The notes: generated by a model not told the origin, from the letters alone. A DNA stretch of 57,976 bases from Romboutsia timonensis (GCF_900106845.1 NZ_LT629850.1:1718930-1776905); one strand, 5' to 3'. Counted from the first letter of the stretch, positions 34,310 through 42,666 are shown. Translations and numbers: made by a program.

Positions 34310-36829
34310 TTATAAATTCTTTAATGCTCTAGCTAAAAAGTTTAAATCCTCTTTTAAATCTTCTTTTGTATAAATTTCATCTATCTCATACCACTTTAAA
34401 TCTTTATTTAATCTATCAAATATATTATTCTTTACATCTCTTAAAACAGTAAATTCTACTTTCTTGCCTAACTGACTTATAGTTATATTATTTTTATCTA
34501 ATTTAAAATACTCTTTATAACTAGATAAATCTATTATATTCGAGTTAATATCTATTTTTTTAGAATTAACTAATACCTCTATCTTTTTATCTATATCAGA
34601 TTGTATTTCTATCTCATATCTATCTATATTGTCATAATGAATACTGTCTATATCTAAGGTATCAAAACTATATTTATCTCTTATTATATATCCCAATATA
34701 TTAGGCTTTATATATTGAGTATAATAACTATCTAACTCTTTAATATATATACTTATAGGTATAAATCTTGAAACTATCTTGTCCTTTATCTTTATAGTCT
34801 CTATTTTAGATTCATTACTAGAAATTTCATCCTTATACCTTGCCTCTATTTTTACAAAATCGCCTTCAACATATATATCACTGTCTAATTTTATATCAAT
34901 TGATGATAAAGTTACTATTTCAGCATCAAATATTCTTTCATAGTTATTTATAAAGGTTAATTTTATTTTCGCAGAAGAATCTTTATCAACTTTAACTTTA
35001 TCTCTTAGTTTATTATGGCATAGATATATTTTATTACCTTCTTTTTGTGTAATATCTTCTAATAAGAACTGATTATATTTATTATCGTAGTTTGATAAAA
35101 CTTCAACTTTTTTACCTGCATCTTTTATATTAGTTATCACTCTATTCCTAATGTTTATATGTTCTTCAAGGTGGAATATTGTATTTTTACTAAACTTCCA
35201 GCTCTTCTCTTTTATCTCATATTCAAAGTTTGTTTTACTATAGTTGTTCTTTTTAAGATTTTTAATGTATAAATTTATATCATCTATATTTTTAATATCT
35301 TCTTCATATAAAATATCCTCATGTCCATTACTATAATGATATATTTTTATACTTATTGGTTTTTGTTCTATTTGTTTATTTATATTAAATACTATTTTTT
35401 TATTTTCTATATATCCATCTTTATCAATTAAAATATTTTTTATTTCTTCACTATAATTACATTTTATAATTATTTTTTCATTAGCATATGGTTTTAAGTA
35501 TATTTTAAAATTATTTAAAAGCAAATTATATGAATAAGTATCACTAATATCATTGTAATCATATTTAAATACTGGTGTATAGTCTACAAACTTATCTGGC
35601 TCATATACAGTATTATTTATTATAATAGGAATTCCATTTGATATTTTTCCATACCAATAGTATCCCTTTAATATATAGTTGTTATATAATGGATAGCTTT
35701 CTTCTATTTTAGATTTCCCTAGTTTTACATTAAATCTTTTATTAGATCTATATCCAATATGTGTTTCATTTATTTTTGTAAATTTATCTTTATTAAAATC
35801 TAAGAGTTTATTTATACTTAAAGATGTATGAGGTAGTACAGTGTATATTCTATAGTTTGGATAATTTATATTATGAATACCTAGTTGTATATCTTTGTAT
35901 TGTCTTGGTGAGATTTCTTTTTTATTAGGTGTTATTATTCTAGTTCCCATTGGAGCATTATTTAATATATTTCTAAATTTTTGAACACTTACTTTTGATA
36001 ATATCTGTATGTATAATGATTTTAAGCTATCTTTTCTTGGTAGTATTCTAAATATATCAAACTTCAATACTTTATTTATTGCATTTACTACACTATCTTT
36101 AGATAAATCTTCTTCGTAGTAGTTTCCTTCTTCTAAAAGAGTACATACATCACATAATTGTTTTATTACTTTATTTACTTTCTGTGGATATTCACTTAAT
36201 ATCTTGTGGCATTCTTTTATCTTTTCTAATTCTTTTGTATCCCAAATATAACTTCTTCTTAAAATTACATCTATATTCTCAAATACATATTCAAATTCAA
36301 AGTGTTTTAGATTTTTCCAATATAGCTTAAATAATTCTATTAATTCATTTGCCAAATGTTTTGGTATTCCTGTTTCATTTATTAAAGTATCTTTATACCT
36401 AAATCCCTTCATTTTATCCCAGTTTTTAGGTAGTATATTTTCTTTTTTAAATGCATTTTCTAATATATTATACATTCTTCCATCAACTTTAGCTTTTGTT
36501 AAATTTTCATAGTCCTTTGTGTATGCTCTTATATGATGTTCTCCTTTTATAAATTGACACATTGCTGCTAAGCATACTTTTTCTACCTTTTCTTTGTTGG
36601 TGTATTTTAATTTATAATTCACATTCGTATGATAGTTATACAATACTAATAACAAATCTTCTTCTAAGTCTGTTGTATCTATATTTTCATATGTTAGTCT
36701 TTCTTCTTTTTTTATATAACCTTTTTTTATAAATTCTTCTTTAGTTATTTTCTTTCTTCTCTCTATTTCTATTAGTAGCTTATCCGTAAGTTTTAGTAAT
36801 TCATTTGATGTTAATTTACGAAATTCCAT
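34310..36829 (-). CDS. Uncharacterised 839-aa protein at the head of the restriction cluster
   Basis: Not recognised. Residues 1 to about 290 are helical and basic (RKKITKEEFIKKGYIKKEER; GIPKHLANELIELFKLYWKN). A middle block contains APMGTRIITPNKKEISPRQY and YRIYTVLPHTSLSINKLLDF, and the 400-800 part is rich in short beta strands, as in stacked sandwich domains. I see no ATPase, nuclease or methylase motif and no signal peptide. It is the first gene of the leftward set 839 aa, 348 aa, methylase-TRD fusion, HsdM, HsdM, HsdS, HsdR. A large adaptor or sensor with a beta-rich recognition region is one reading; this is inference only. Confidence 0.7.
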   Translation of the reverse strand: MEFRKLTSNELLKLTDKLLIEIERRKKITKEEFIKKGYIKKEERLTYENIDTTDLEEDLLLVLYNYHTNVNYKLKYTNKEKVEKVCLAAMCQFIKGEHHIRAYTKDYENLTKAKVDGRMYNILENAFKKENILPKNWDKMKGFRYKDTLINETGIPKHLANELIELFKLYWKNLKHFEFEYVFENIDVILRRSYIWDTKELEKIKECHKILSEYPQKVNKVIKQLCDVCTLLEEGNYYEEDLSKDSVVNAINKVLKFDIFRILPRKDSLKSLYIQILSKVSVQKFRNILNNAPMGTRIITPNKKEISPRQYKDIQLGIHNINYPNYRIYTVLPHTSLSINKLLDFNKDKFTKINETHIGYRSNKRFNVKLGKSKIEESYPLYNNYILKGYYWYGKISNGIPIIINNTVYEPDKFVDYTPVFKYDYNDISDTYSYNLLLNNFKIYLKPYANEKIIIKCNYSEEIKNILIDKDGYIENKKIVFNINKQIEQKPISIKIYHYSNGHEDILYEEDIKNIDDINLYIKNLKKNNYSKTNFEYEIKEKSWKFSKNTIFHLEEHINIRNRVITNIKDAGKKVEVLSNYDNKYNQFLLEDITQKEGNKIYLCHNKLRDKVKVDKDSSAKIKLTFINNYERIFDAEIVTLSSIDIKLDSDIYVEGDFVKIEARYKDEISSNESKIETIKIKDKIVSRFIPISIYIKELDSYYTQYIKPNILGYIIRDKYSFDTLDIDSIHYDNIDRYEIEIQSDIDKKIEVLVNSKKIDINSNIIDLSSYKEYFKLDKNNITISQLGKKVEFTVLRDVKNNIFDRLNKDLKWYEIDEIYTKEDLKEDLNFLARALKNL

Positions 36830-37148
36830 TTAATATCCTCTTCTATAAATCTTAATTATTCTTTATTATACGACCTTATATATGTCTATCTTTATATTTT
36901 TTATATTTATTTTACTATACACATAAGCACATTATATCATTAATTACTCGTAAAATAATAAATTTATAAATCTAATTTATAGTAATCGAACTTAATAATA
37001 AATGTATGTACGGTGTATCAAATCAACATTTATATTAGAAATTGTAAAATGGTTATATATTACATTTACACACTTTTATAAGTTCGATTACTATATATAA
37101 ATATACACTGTCGGTTTTCCCGACAACTAAAAAAGCTAGTCAAACTGA
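36830..37148. other. Region upstream of the 839-aa gene
   Basis: 319 bases. A likely minus-strand -10 (TATAAT at 36936-36931) lies about 100 bases before the ATG. Upstream of that sits a 118-bp inverted-repeat element, then a small hairpin TGTCGG/CCGACA (37109-37125) and the terminator of the DnaC-like gene. Confidence 0.55.
36978..37095. repeat. 118-bp element with perfect 17-bp inverted termini
   Basis: TATAGTAATCGAACTTA at 36978-36994 and its exact reverse complement at 37079-37095. An inner pair, AAATGTA (37001-37007) and TACATTT (37061-37067), makes the whole piece partly palindromic. It could be a MITE-like insertion or a pair of regulator sites. No protein is encoded and no clear target duplication is visible. 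Confidence 0.6.
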
Positions 37149-37157
37149 CTAGCTTTT
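37131..37157 (-). terminator. Terminator of the DnaC-like gene
   Basis: Perfect 12-bp stem AAAAGCTAGTCA with TGACTAGCTTTT. The TAG stop of the gene lies inside the stem. Confidence 0.85.
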
Positions 37158-37988
37158 CCCATACATCCTGTAATTTAACCTTCTTCCACTAAAACTTGCC
37201 ACATACCCACAACTCATCTCATAAAGCCTGCTACCAATAGCCTCATCAATATTCATAATCTCATCTATACTCTTCTCACAACTAACAATAACTGGCAATC
37301 CATTTAAATACCTGTAATTAATAATCTCAAACATAATATTAACATCACTACCACTAATACTGCCCTTAAACAAATCATCAATCAAAAGCACCTTAGCCCT
37401 CTTAAACTTATTCATAACCTTCCTGTAATACTCTTCATCCATCATATTTTGCTTAAGACTTATAATATTATCTCTATAAGGCATATACAATACTCCAACT
37501 CCCTTTTCCATAAGAGAGTTGGCTATTGCCATAGACAAATGTGTTTTACCACTTCCAACTTGTCCAACAAATATTATAGACTTATTTTTACAAGACTTAT
37601 CAAAGTTTTTCACATATTCCTTGGCTTTACTAAATGCTTCACATACCTCCATATTGTATGCATAATTAAAGTTATCGAAATTCTTTTTTCTAAATTCTTC
37701 GCTTATACCACTGTTTAATAATATTTCCTCAGCTTCACGAAGTGCCTTACAAGTACATGGAATTGCTTCATTGTCTTTTAATATAAATCTTAAATCTCTA
37801 CACTTTAAACATTTATATTCTACTATTTCATTTTCCTCTGATTCTAATATATCCTTATCATCTAGCCCTGTATTTTTAGTTGCTTTCAAGTAGCTCTCTG
37901 ACCCTTCTAAGTTGTTCTTCGGTAGGCTTTTGATAAACTGACTCATCCTCATTTTCATATTCTCTGGCATATTTAGATTTTCTATCAT
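37149..37988 (-). CDS. DnaC/IstB-like helicase loader, phage type
   Basis: 279 aa. An N-terminal zinc-finger-like segment (YKCLKCRDLRF ... IPCTCK, near 54-80) is followed by an AAA+ domain: Walker A VGQVGSGKTHL (about 141-151), Walker B VLLIDDLFKG and sensor residues near GSRLYEMSC. Phage and Firmicute DnaC/DnaI proteins load the replicative helicase. It ends the replication block that starts with the DnaD-like gene. Its ATG lies 113 bases inside that upstream gene; a later ATG at 37946 still overlaps by 71. It is last before the terminator. Confidence 0.88.
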   Translation of the reverse strand: MIENLNMPENMKMRMSQFIKSLPKNNLEGSESYLKATKNTGLDDKDILESEENEIVEYKCLKCRDLRFILKDNEAIPCTCKALREAEEILLNSGISEEFRKKNFDNFNYAYNMEVCEAFSKAKEYVKNFDKSCKNKSIIFVGQVGSGKTHLSMAIANSLMEKGVGVLYMPYRDNIISLKQNMMDEEYYRKVMNKFKRAKVLLIDDLFKGSISGSDVNIMFEIINYRYLNGLPVIVSCEKSIDEIMNIDEAIGSRLYEMSCGYVASFSGRRLNYRMYGKS

Positions 37989-38829
37989 TTAATTGTCCCC
38001 CTTGGTTTAATTCATATGCTTTTAAATCATCATAAGTTTTTATATTGTTATTTAGCCATTGTCTTATAATTCCACCAATGTAGCCTTTGTTGCATTTTCC
38101 TTTGTCTGTTGCTATTTCTATGGCTTTTTTAAAAAGCTTTAAATCTATTTCTTCACTTATATTGATTATCCACTCATAAGCTACTCCATTTATAAGTCCA
38201 ATGTTTTGTTCATATAATTTTGCATACTTACCTACATTAAATGATTTTAAGTCTTTTTCTTTATCTATATCTTTTTCTTTATATTCTTCTTTATCTTTTT
38301 CTTCTTCTTGTCCTAAATCTTTAAACGTATCGTGATACGACTCGTTATACGTATCGTCATTTAATTTTTTACTTTTACATAAATCCTCTATATCATCAGC
38401 ATTATCCTTATTTAGATAGCTTTTAAATATATCTTTTATCTCTTCTTTTTTAATACCTTTACTAACATATTCTATAAGTGATATATCTGAGACTTCCTCT
38501 AATTCTTTTTTCACACAATCAAGCATTGGCTTACCACTTCTATCTAAGTTGTATTTTCCCCAGTTTTTTAGAGCAATCTCACGTGTATATGGATTGTACT
38601 TTATAAGTTTGTGGTGATTTTCAAATCTATCCATCAAAGAGTTTATACTTTCTATTGAATATCCAAGTTCAAAACTCATTTGCTTTTTAGTTATTTGATA
38701 TATTCCAATTTGAGTTGTTGCTGGATTAGTTAATAAATATATGAAGAAAAATTTATCTTCTGGTGTTAATTCTTCTATAACCTTTGCATCTTGCCAAAAG
38801 GCAGTGTGCAGTTTTCTAAATATAGCCAT
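37876..38829 (-). CDS. Phage replisome organiser, DnaD-like
   Basis: 317 aa. The N-terminal winged-helix domain (MAIFRKLHTAFWQDAKVIEE, then MSFELGYSIESINSLMDRF) matches phage replication-initiation proteins. A charged linker (EEEKDKEEYKEKDIDKEKD) leads to a DnaD C-terminal domain with LFKKAIEIATDKGKCNKGYI and IIRQWLNNNIKTYDDL. It initiates phage replication with the DnaC-like partner encoded next. AGGGGG precedes the ATG. The 3' end overlaps the loader gene. Confidence 0.85.
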   Translation of the reverse strand: MAIFRKLHTAFWQDAKVIEELTPEDKFFFIYLLTNPATTQIGIYQITKKQMSFELGYSIESINSLMDRFENHHKLIKYNPYTREIALKNWGKYNLDRSGKPMLDCVKKELEEVSDISLIEYVSKGIKKEEIKDIFKSYLNKDNADDIEDLCKSKKLNDDTYNESYHDTFKDLGQEEEKDKEEYKEKDIDKEKDLKSFNVGKYAKLYEQNIGLINGVAYEWIINISEEIDLKLFKKAIEIATDKGKCNKGYIGGIIRQWLNNNIKTYDDLKAYELNQGGQLNDRKSKYAREYENEDESVYQKPTEEQLRRVRELLESN

Positions 38830-38873
38830 AATGTCCCCCTTAATTTAACTTAAATAATATCAATCTAAATATT

Positions 38874-39809
38874 TTAATTCACTTTAAATACCCTAGTTTC
38901 TGTAGTTTTCATATAGTCTTTAACTATATCTGGATAGTCTTTTTTTAGTCTTTTAGAATCTAAAGTAGTTCTACTTTGCCACTTCCAAGTTATTTTTCTA
39001 TCCCCAATGAAAGCTACTTCATGATCTTTCATTTCCTGTTGTATTTCTTGTTCTATTTTACTTTTTTCTAATTTTATTTCCTTTAGCATATCATTTAAGG
39101 TATCTAGTTTTGAAAGTTTATTACTTTCTATAAATAAATTTAATGGCTTTTCATCTATATTTTTATATCTATTTTTAAGAAATTTAGAATAATCCTCGCT
39201 TCCATCAGGAAGTGGTATATCATCTCCTAATATATATTTTTTCCAAAACTCTTCTTCCTTTTCCATAATGTAATCAATAAGTTCTTGATCTCTATCTAGT
39301 TTGTATATTTTTATTTCTTCATTCCCAATTAATGCACATACATAACAATGACTTGCTCCTGTTACAGCCATATAGTGATAACACTGTATTTGATAATGTA
39401 TTGGAACTTCTTCGCTCCACTCTTTTTTTAAGTAGCTATTAGTTACAACACATTCTAAAAATGCATTTTCTGAAACTACTACTTTATCTAAATTTGCTAT
39501 GGCATAAGGATATTTGTGATTCCTAAGTATTCCATTTAAATTTCTTACCTTTTTACCAGTTTGGTTACAAAATTCTTTAGCTACAAATTCTTCTAGCTTT
39601 TCACCTAAAATCATTTTCATATTACTCTTTATTTCTATATTTTCATCTATTTTATCCATATATACATTTACACTACTTCTATATGGATTTAAATTTAATA
39701 TACTGCTTGCATCGCTACCACCAATTCCCTTTTTTCTTAGTTTTAACCAAGTTTCCTTTGGCATATTTAATGTGTTATGTTCTATATTTGCTTCTAAATA
39801 TTTTCTCAT
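38874..39809 (-). CDS. YqaJ-type phage exonuclease
   Basis: 311 aa, lambda-exonuclease-like PD-(D/E)XK fold. GIGGSDASSILNLNPYRSS is the family's opening motif; GEKLEEFVAKEF carries the Glu; then YAIANLDKVV and a Gln-rich core QIQCYHYMAVTG. The usual active-site E-x-K is replaced by ECVV (ECVVTNSYLKKEW), so the Lys may be displaced. It supplies 5'-3' resection for phage recombination with a single-strand annealing partner, which is not present here. AGGGGGA precedes the ATG. Confidence 0.82.
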   Translation of the reverse strand: MRKYLEANIEHNTLNMPKETWLKLRKKGIGGSDASSILNLNPYRSSVNVYMDKIDENIEIKSNMKMILGEKLEEFVAKEFCNQTGKKVRNLNGILRNHKYPYAIANLDKVVVSENAFLECVVTNSYLKKEWSEEVPIHYQIQCYHYMAVTGASHCYVCALIGNEEIKIYKLDRDQELIDYIMEKEEEFWKKYILGDDIPLPDGSEDYSKFLKNRYKNIDEKPLNLFIESNKLSKLDTLNDMLKEIKLEKSKIEQEIQQEMKDHEVAFIGDRKITWKWQSRTTLDSKRLKKDYPDIVKDYMKTTETRVFKVN

Positions 39810-39860
39810 ATAATCCCCCTATTTTATATAACATCATATATTTTTAATAAATTTAATCTA

Positions 39861-40054
39861 GCGAAGATGATAATGTATAAACTAAACCAACATTTAAGCA
39901 ACGGATTTATCGTTGGCGCTATGAGCAAAGCGAATTTTAAGCAACGGATATATCCAAAATACTTCGCCAACACGTTGCTCAAAGTGAAAACAAGGATATA
40001 TCGTTGGCGATAATTTTTTAGTTTGGAGGGAAGCTTATACATTATCATCGAGCG
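39861..40054. repeat. 194-bp palindromic repeat element, copy A
   Basis: Outer perfect arms GATGATAATGTATAA (39866-39880) and its complement (40035-40049). The interior repeats variants of GCAACGGATTTATCG, GGATATATCGTTGGCG and GAGCAAAGCGAATT. The same interior motifs recur at 42577-42666. It produces a spurious 74-codon ORF. It is a REP/MITE-like intergenic family. Confidence 0.65.
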
Positions 40055-40084
40055 TATTTAAATAAAATTAACTAGTACAAAATA

Positions 40085-40882
40085 TTAATTTAAATATTTA
40101 CTTTCAAGTATTTTATTTATAAAATATTTTTGACCTTTGCCTGTAATCAGAGGTTTTATAGAAAGAATTTCTCCATTTTCAGTTTGAATTACTTTTTCAT
40201 GTATTTTAAATAATCCACTTTCAATATAAATTTGCTTAGGCGTATTTTTATCATCACCCTTACTTATAAAATATCCATTATCCCTAAACCATTTATATAA
40301 TCTATTTCTTCCCATGTTAGTTTTATTGCTTATTATTTTTGCATATTGACCTATTGTTATAGCTCCCTCTGTATCTTCTATTGTTTTACCTAAATTTATA
40401 TATTCCTCATTTTCAATTATTACTTTATTTAAAGCTTTTACTTTTAATCTTTCATTCTTTAATCTTTGTGCTAAAGATATTATTAAATCTGGATTTTCTA
40501 ACATCTCATCTATAAGGTTTTTGTCTATATATGCACCATGCTTTCTAATTGAAGGAATAACTTCATCACATACCCATCTTTCAAACTTACATGCACTTTT
40601 TAGCTTTGATTTCATTATTAGCCTGTATAAATTTCCTTCATCAATGAATTTCTTTTTATACATTTGAGTTTTTAAACTTACTCCGTTTCTAGTTTTAGAG
40701 GTAACTCCTACTTCATGTATTATTATTCCTTCTTCTTTACAGTGTCTGATTATTGCATCCCTAGGATTTGAGTATCCTAATACATTAGCTACACTATTTG
40801 CGTCAAAGTATTCTTTGTTATTTTTAACTATTACTAAAATATCACCAAAAAAATCATTTCTAAATAACTTTAAACTTTCCAT
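40085..40882 (-). CDS. Phage antirepressor, BRO-N plus KilAC
   Basis: 265 aa. BRO-N DNA-binding domain at about residues 1-115 (LVIVKNNKEYFDANSVANVL, then VCDEVIPSIRKHGAYI) and a C-terminal KilAC/ANT domain from about 165 (TIGQYAKIISNKTNMGRNRL, then YKWFRDNGYFIS). Such proteins relieve repression of early phage genes. It lies between the small XRE regulator and the recombination-replication genes, the usual place in a temperate phage early region. AGGGGG precedes the ATG. Confidence 0.88.
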   Translation of the reverse strand: MESLKLFRNDFFGDILVIVKNNKEYFDANSVANVLGYSNPRDAIIRHCKEEGIIIHEVGVTSKTRNGVSLKTQMYKKKFIDEGNLYRLIMKSKLKSACKFERWVCDEVIPSIRKHGAYIDKNLIDEMLENPDLIISLAQRLKNERLKVKALNKVIIENEEYINLGKTIEDTEGAITIGQYAKIISNKTNMGRNRLYKWFRDNGYFISKGDDKNTPKQIYIESGLFKIHEKVIQTENGEILSIKPLITGKGQKYFINKILESKYLN

Positions 40883-40922
40883 TTTATCCCCCTATATGGT
40901 TATTTTTTAATCTTGTTTATTA

Positions 40923-40936
40923 CTTTTGGTTACTTA
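40923..40936. promoter_or_regulatory. Repressor site, TTTTGGTTACTT type
   Basis: CTTTTGGTTACTTA between the small XRE gene and the antirepressor gene. The same motif is repeated in the divergent control region at 41157-41280. Confidence 0.5.
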
Positions 40937-40946
40937 AATTTACAAC

Positions 40947-41132
40947 TTATCGCTTAAATAAGTAATTTACATCACTTTGTAGTATGTTAGCAACTTCTAT
41001 TGCTTCATATACCCTAAAGTAATCTAAGTTCTTTTCTTTTTTTATATACGTTGATGTTGACATATGAAGTAAATGTGCTAATTCTTTTTGAGTTAGTCTT
41101 CTACTTTTTCTTGTAAATTTTAAATTATTCAT
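40947..41132 (-). CDS. Small XRE-type regulator (Cro-like)
   Basis: 61 aa, essentially a single helix-turn-helix (RRLTQKELAHLLHMSTSTYI). It is divergent from the larger XRE repressor across a 406-base operator region, the arrangement of a Cro/CI pair. GGGGGAG precedes the ATG. It probably switches on the leftward early genes. Confidence 0.85.
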   Translation of the reverse strand: MNNLKFTRKSRRLTQKELAHLLHMSTSTYIKKEKNLDYFRVYEAIEVANILQSDVNYLFKR

Positions 41133-41538
41133 ACTACTTCTCCCCCTTTTATTAAACTTTTGGTTACTTATCTTGATTTAAGTATATCCATTTTTTGGTT
41201 ACAATGCAAGAACTTTTTATAACTTTCGGTTATTTTTTATAAATTTTGGTTATTTAATAAATAAAAAATAACCATTTTAATACATTTTATATACTATTTA
41301 TCCTAATTTTAAGCTATAATTAAGTTATGATATGTTAGTTTTATATAAGAAAACTAACATTTGATATTAATATTTATGATACTTTTTCAATTTAATTTAA
41401 ATTTAAAGTATCTAGGTATTAAATTTACTAATATTACTACAACAAAGGTTAGATGATATAGAATTAATTTAAAAATTTAAATTAATCTAAAATGTATAAA
41501 TAATATTAAATTTTAAATATAATAAAGGCGGTGAATAT
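41133..41538. promoter_or_regulatory. Divergent phage-type control region with repeated operators
   Basis: 406 bases between the XRE genes. At least five copies of a TTTTGGTTA-type site: 41157-41170, 41191-41203, 41223-41236 (TTTCGGTTA), 41244-41256, and one inverted at 41265-41280 (AAAATAACCATTTTAA). Another lies at 40923. Clustered sites between divergent HTH genes are expected for repressor and Cro binding. The right half is AT-rich without a motif. Confidence 0.7.
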
Positions 41539-41940
41539 ATGAAAACTTTAGGTGAGAGATTAAAAGATTTAAGAAAAGAAAAGGGATACACTCTTGAGCA
41601 AGTTGCAGAAAAATTAAATACAACCAAAATAACTATATCTAGATATGAAAATAATTTAAGAGAGCCAAAAAGAGAAACTATAAGTCAATTAGCTAAATTA
41701 TTTAATGTATCTACTGATTATTTACATGGTCATACAAATGATAAATTTACTTTAACTAAAGAAGATAAAATTGATATAAAAAATTCATTAGAAAAGATTA
41801 AATGTGATTTATCTACTGATGAAACTATTTTGTTTGATGGTGAACCAATGTGTAAAGAAGCCATTGAAAGCTTACTTACAGCTATGGAGGTTGGCTTATC
41901 ATTAGTTAAACAAAAACAAAAAAGGGACAATAATATATAG
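41539..41940 (+). CDS. XRE-family repressor (CI-like)
   Basis: 133 aa. N-terminal HTH at residues 5-60 (LGERLKDLRKEKGYTLEQVA, then TTKITISRYENNLREPKRE). A helical C-terminal part follows, with no LexA-type autoprotease. It is followed 29 bases later by an ImmA/IrrE protease, the pairing in which the protease cleaves the repressor to induce the element, as with ICEBs1 ImmR-ImmA. GGCGGTG precedes the ATG. Confidence 0.9.
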   Translation: MKTLGERLKDLRKEKGYTLEQVAEKLNTTKITISRYENNLREPKRETISQLAKLFNVSTDYLHGHTNDKFTLTKEDKIDIKNSLEKIKCDLSTDETILFDGEPMCKEAIESLLTAMEVGLSLVKQKQKRDNNI

Positions 41941-41969
41941 TTTAGCAAACTTAGGGGGATATATTTTTT

Positions 41970-42410
41970 ATGTTTATAAGGAATAAAGTTAAAGAAGTAA
42001 TATCAAAATATAATACTAACAATCCTTTTGAAATAATTGATATTTTAGATATTACTTTAGTTATTTATCCGCTACATAATAGTATTAATGGATTTTTTCA
42101 AGTAAAGGATAATTATCCAATAATCTATATAAATAGTAACTTATGCTATGAGGAGAAAATGATGACTGCTGCTCATGAACTTGCTCATTATTTTCTTCAT
42201 AAGGGTATTAATGCTTTTGCATGTCGTGGTTTGAGTGGTTCTTATATTAAGAATAAATATGAGCGTCAGGCTTATATTTTTGCGGCTGAACTTTTGATTG
42301 ATGATAATATTCATAAACTTTATCCTGGTGAAAGTGAGGCACAGATTGCATCTCGTATCGGAGTTCATCCTTGGTTATTTGATCTTAAATTTAGAGAAAA
42401 GCTTCGTTAA
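41970..42410 (+). CDS. ImmA/IrrE-family metalloprotease
   Basis: 146 aa. Zinc site HELAH (H69, E70, H73) in MTAAHELAHYFLH, with a third ligand probably in the ERQAYIFAAELLI segment. It is expected to cleave the adjacent XRE repressor and so trigger derepression. AGGGGGATA precedes the ATG. The short C-terminal end (HPWLFDLKFREKLR) is typical. Confidence 0.9.
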   Translation: MFIRNKVKEVISKYNTNNPFEIIDILDITLVIYPLHNSINGFFQVKDNYPIIYINSNLCYEEKMMTAAHELAHYFLHKGINAFACRGLSGSYIKNKYERQAYIFAAELLIDDNIHKLYPGESEAQIASRIGVHPWLFDLKFREKLR

Positions 42411-42443
42411 AAATAGTTTTTTAATTTTTATAATTTAAGTTAG

Positions 42444-42480
42444 TAAAATACCCTGTCGAGTTTTTTGACAGGGTATTTTT
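42444..42480 (+). terminator. Terminator after the immA-like gene, 37-bp repeat copy B
   Basis: Exact 37-bp copy of the terminator at 16469-16505: stem AATACCCTGTC with GACAGGGTATT plus a T run. Flanking bases differ. Confidence 0.9.
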
Positions 42481-42576
42481 TACGTATAAGGAAATTATAT
42501 AATAAAAAAAATTATGGATAACCTATGAATATGAGCAATATCAATAACTTTATAAAAGTAAAAAATGATATTTTTG

Positions 42577-42666
42577 AGCAACGGATGTATCCGTAGCGTA
42601 AGCAAGGATATATCGTTGGCGAAATGAAGTGTTTCGCCGACACGTCGCTCAAGCGAAGCGAATTTT
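42577..42666. repeat. Palindromic repeat element, copy B
   Basis: Shares GAGCAACGGAT, AAGGATATATCGTTGGCG, TTCGCC.ACACG and AAGCGAATTTT with the element at 39861-40054. GGCGAAATGAAGTGTTTCGCC forms a hairpin and the outer GAGC/GCTC ends pair. Confidence 0.6.

Noticed and set aside
39824-40048. 74-codon minus-strand ORF in the gap before the antirepressor gene
   Set aside because: It is read through the palindromic repeat element, has no ribosome site and no protein-like composition.
39901-42666. CRISPR-like array in the repeated GGATATATCG segments
   Set aside because: Repeats are few, variable in spacing and palindromically arranged, with no unique spacers of constant length and no cas genes.
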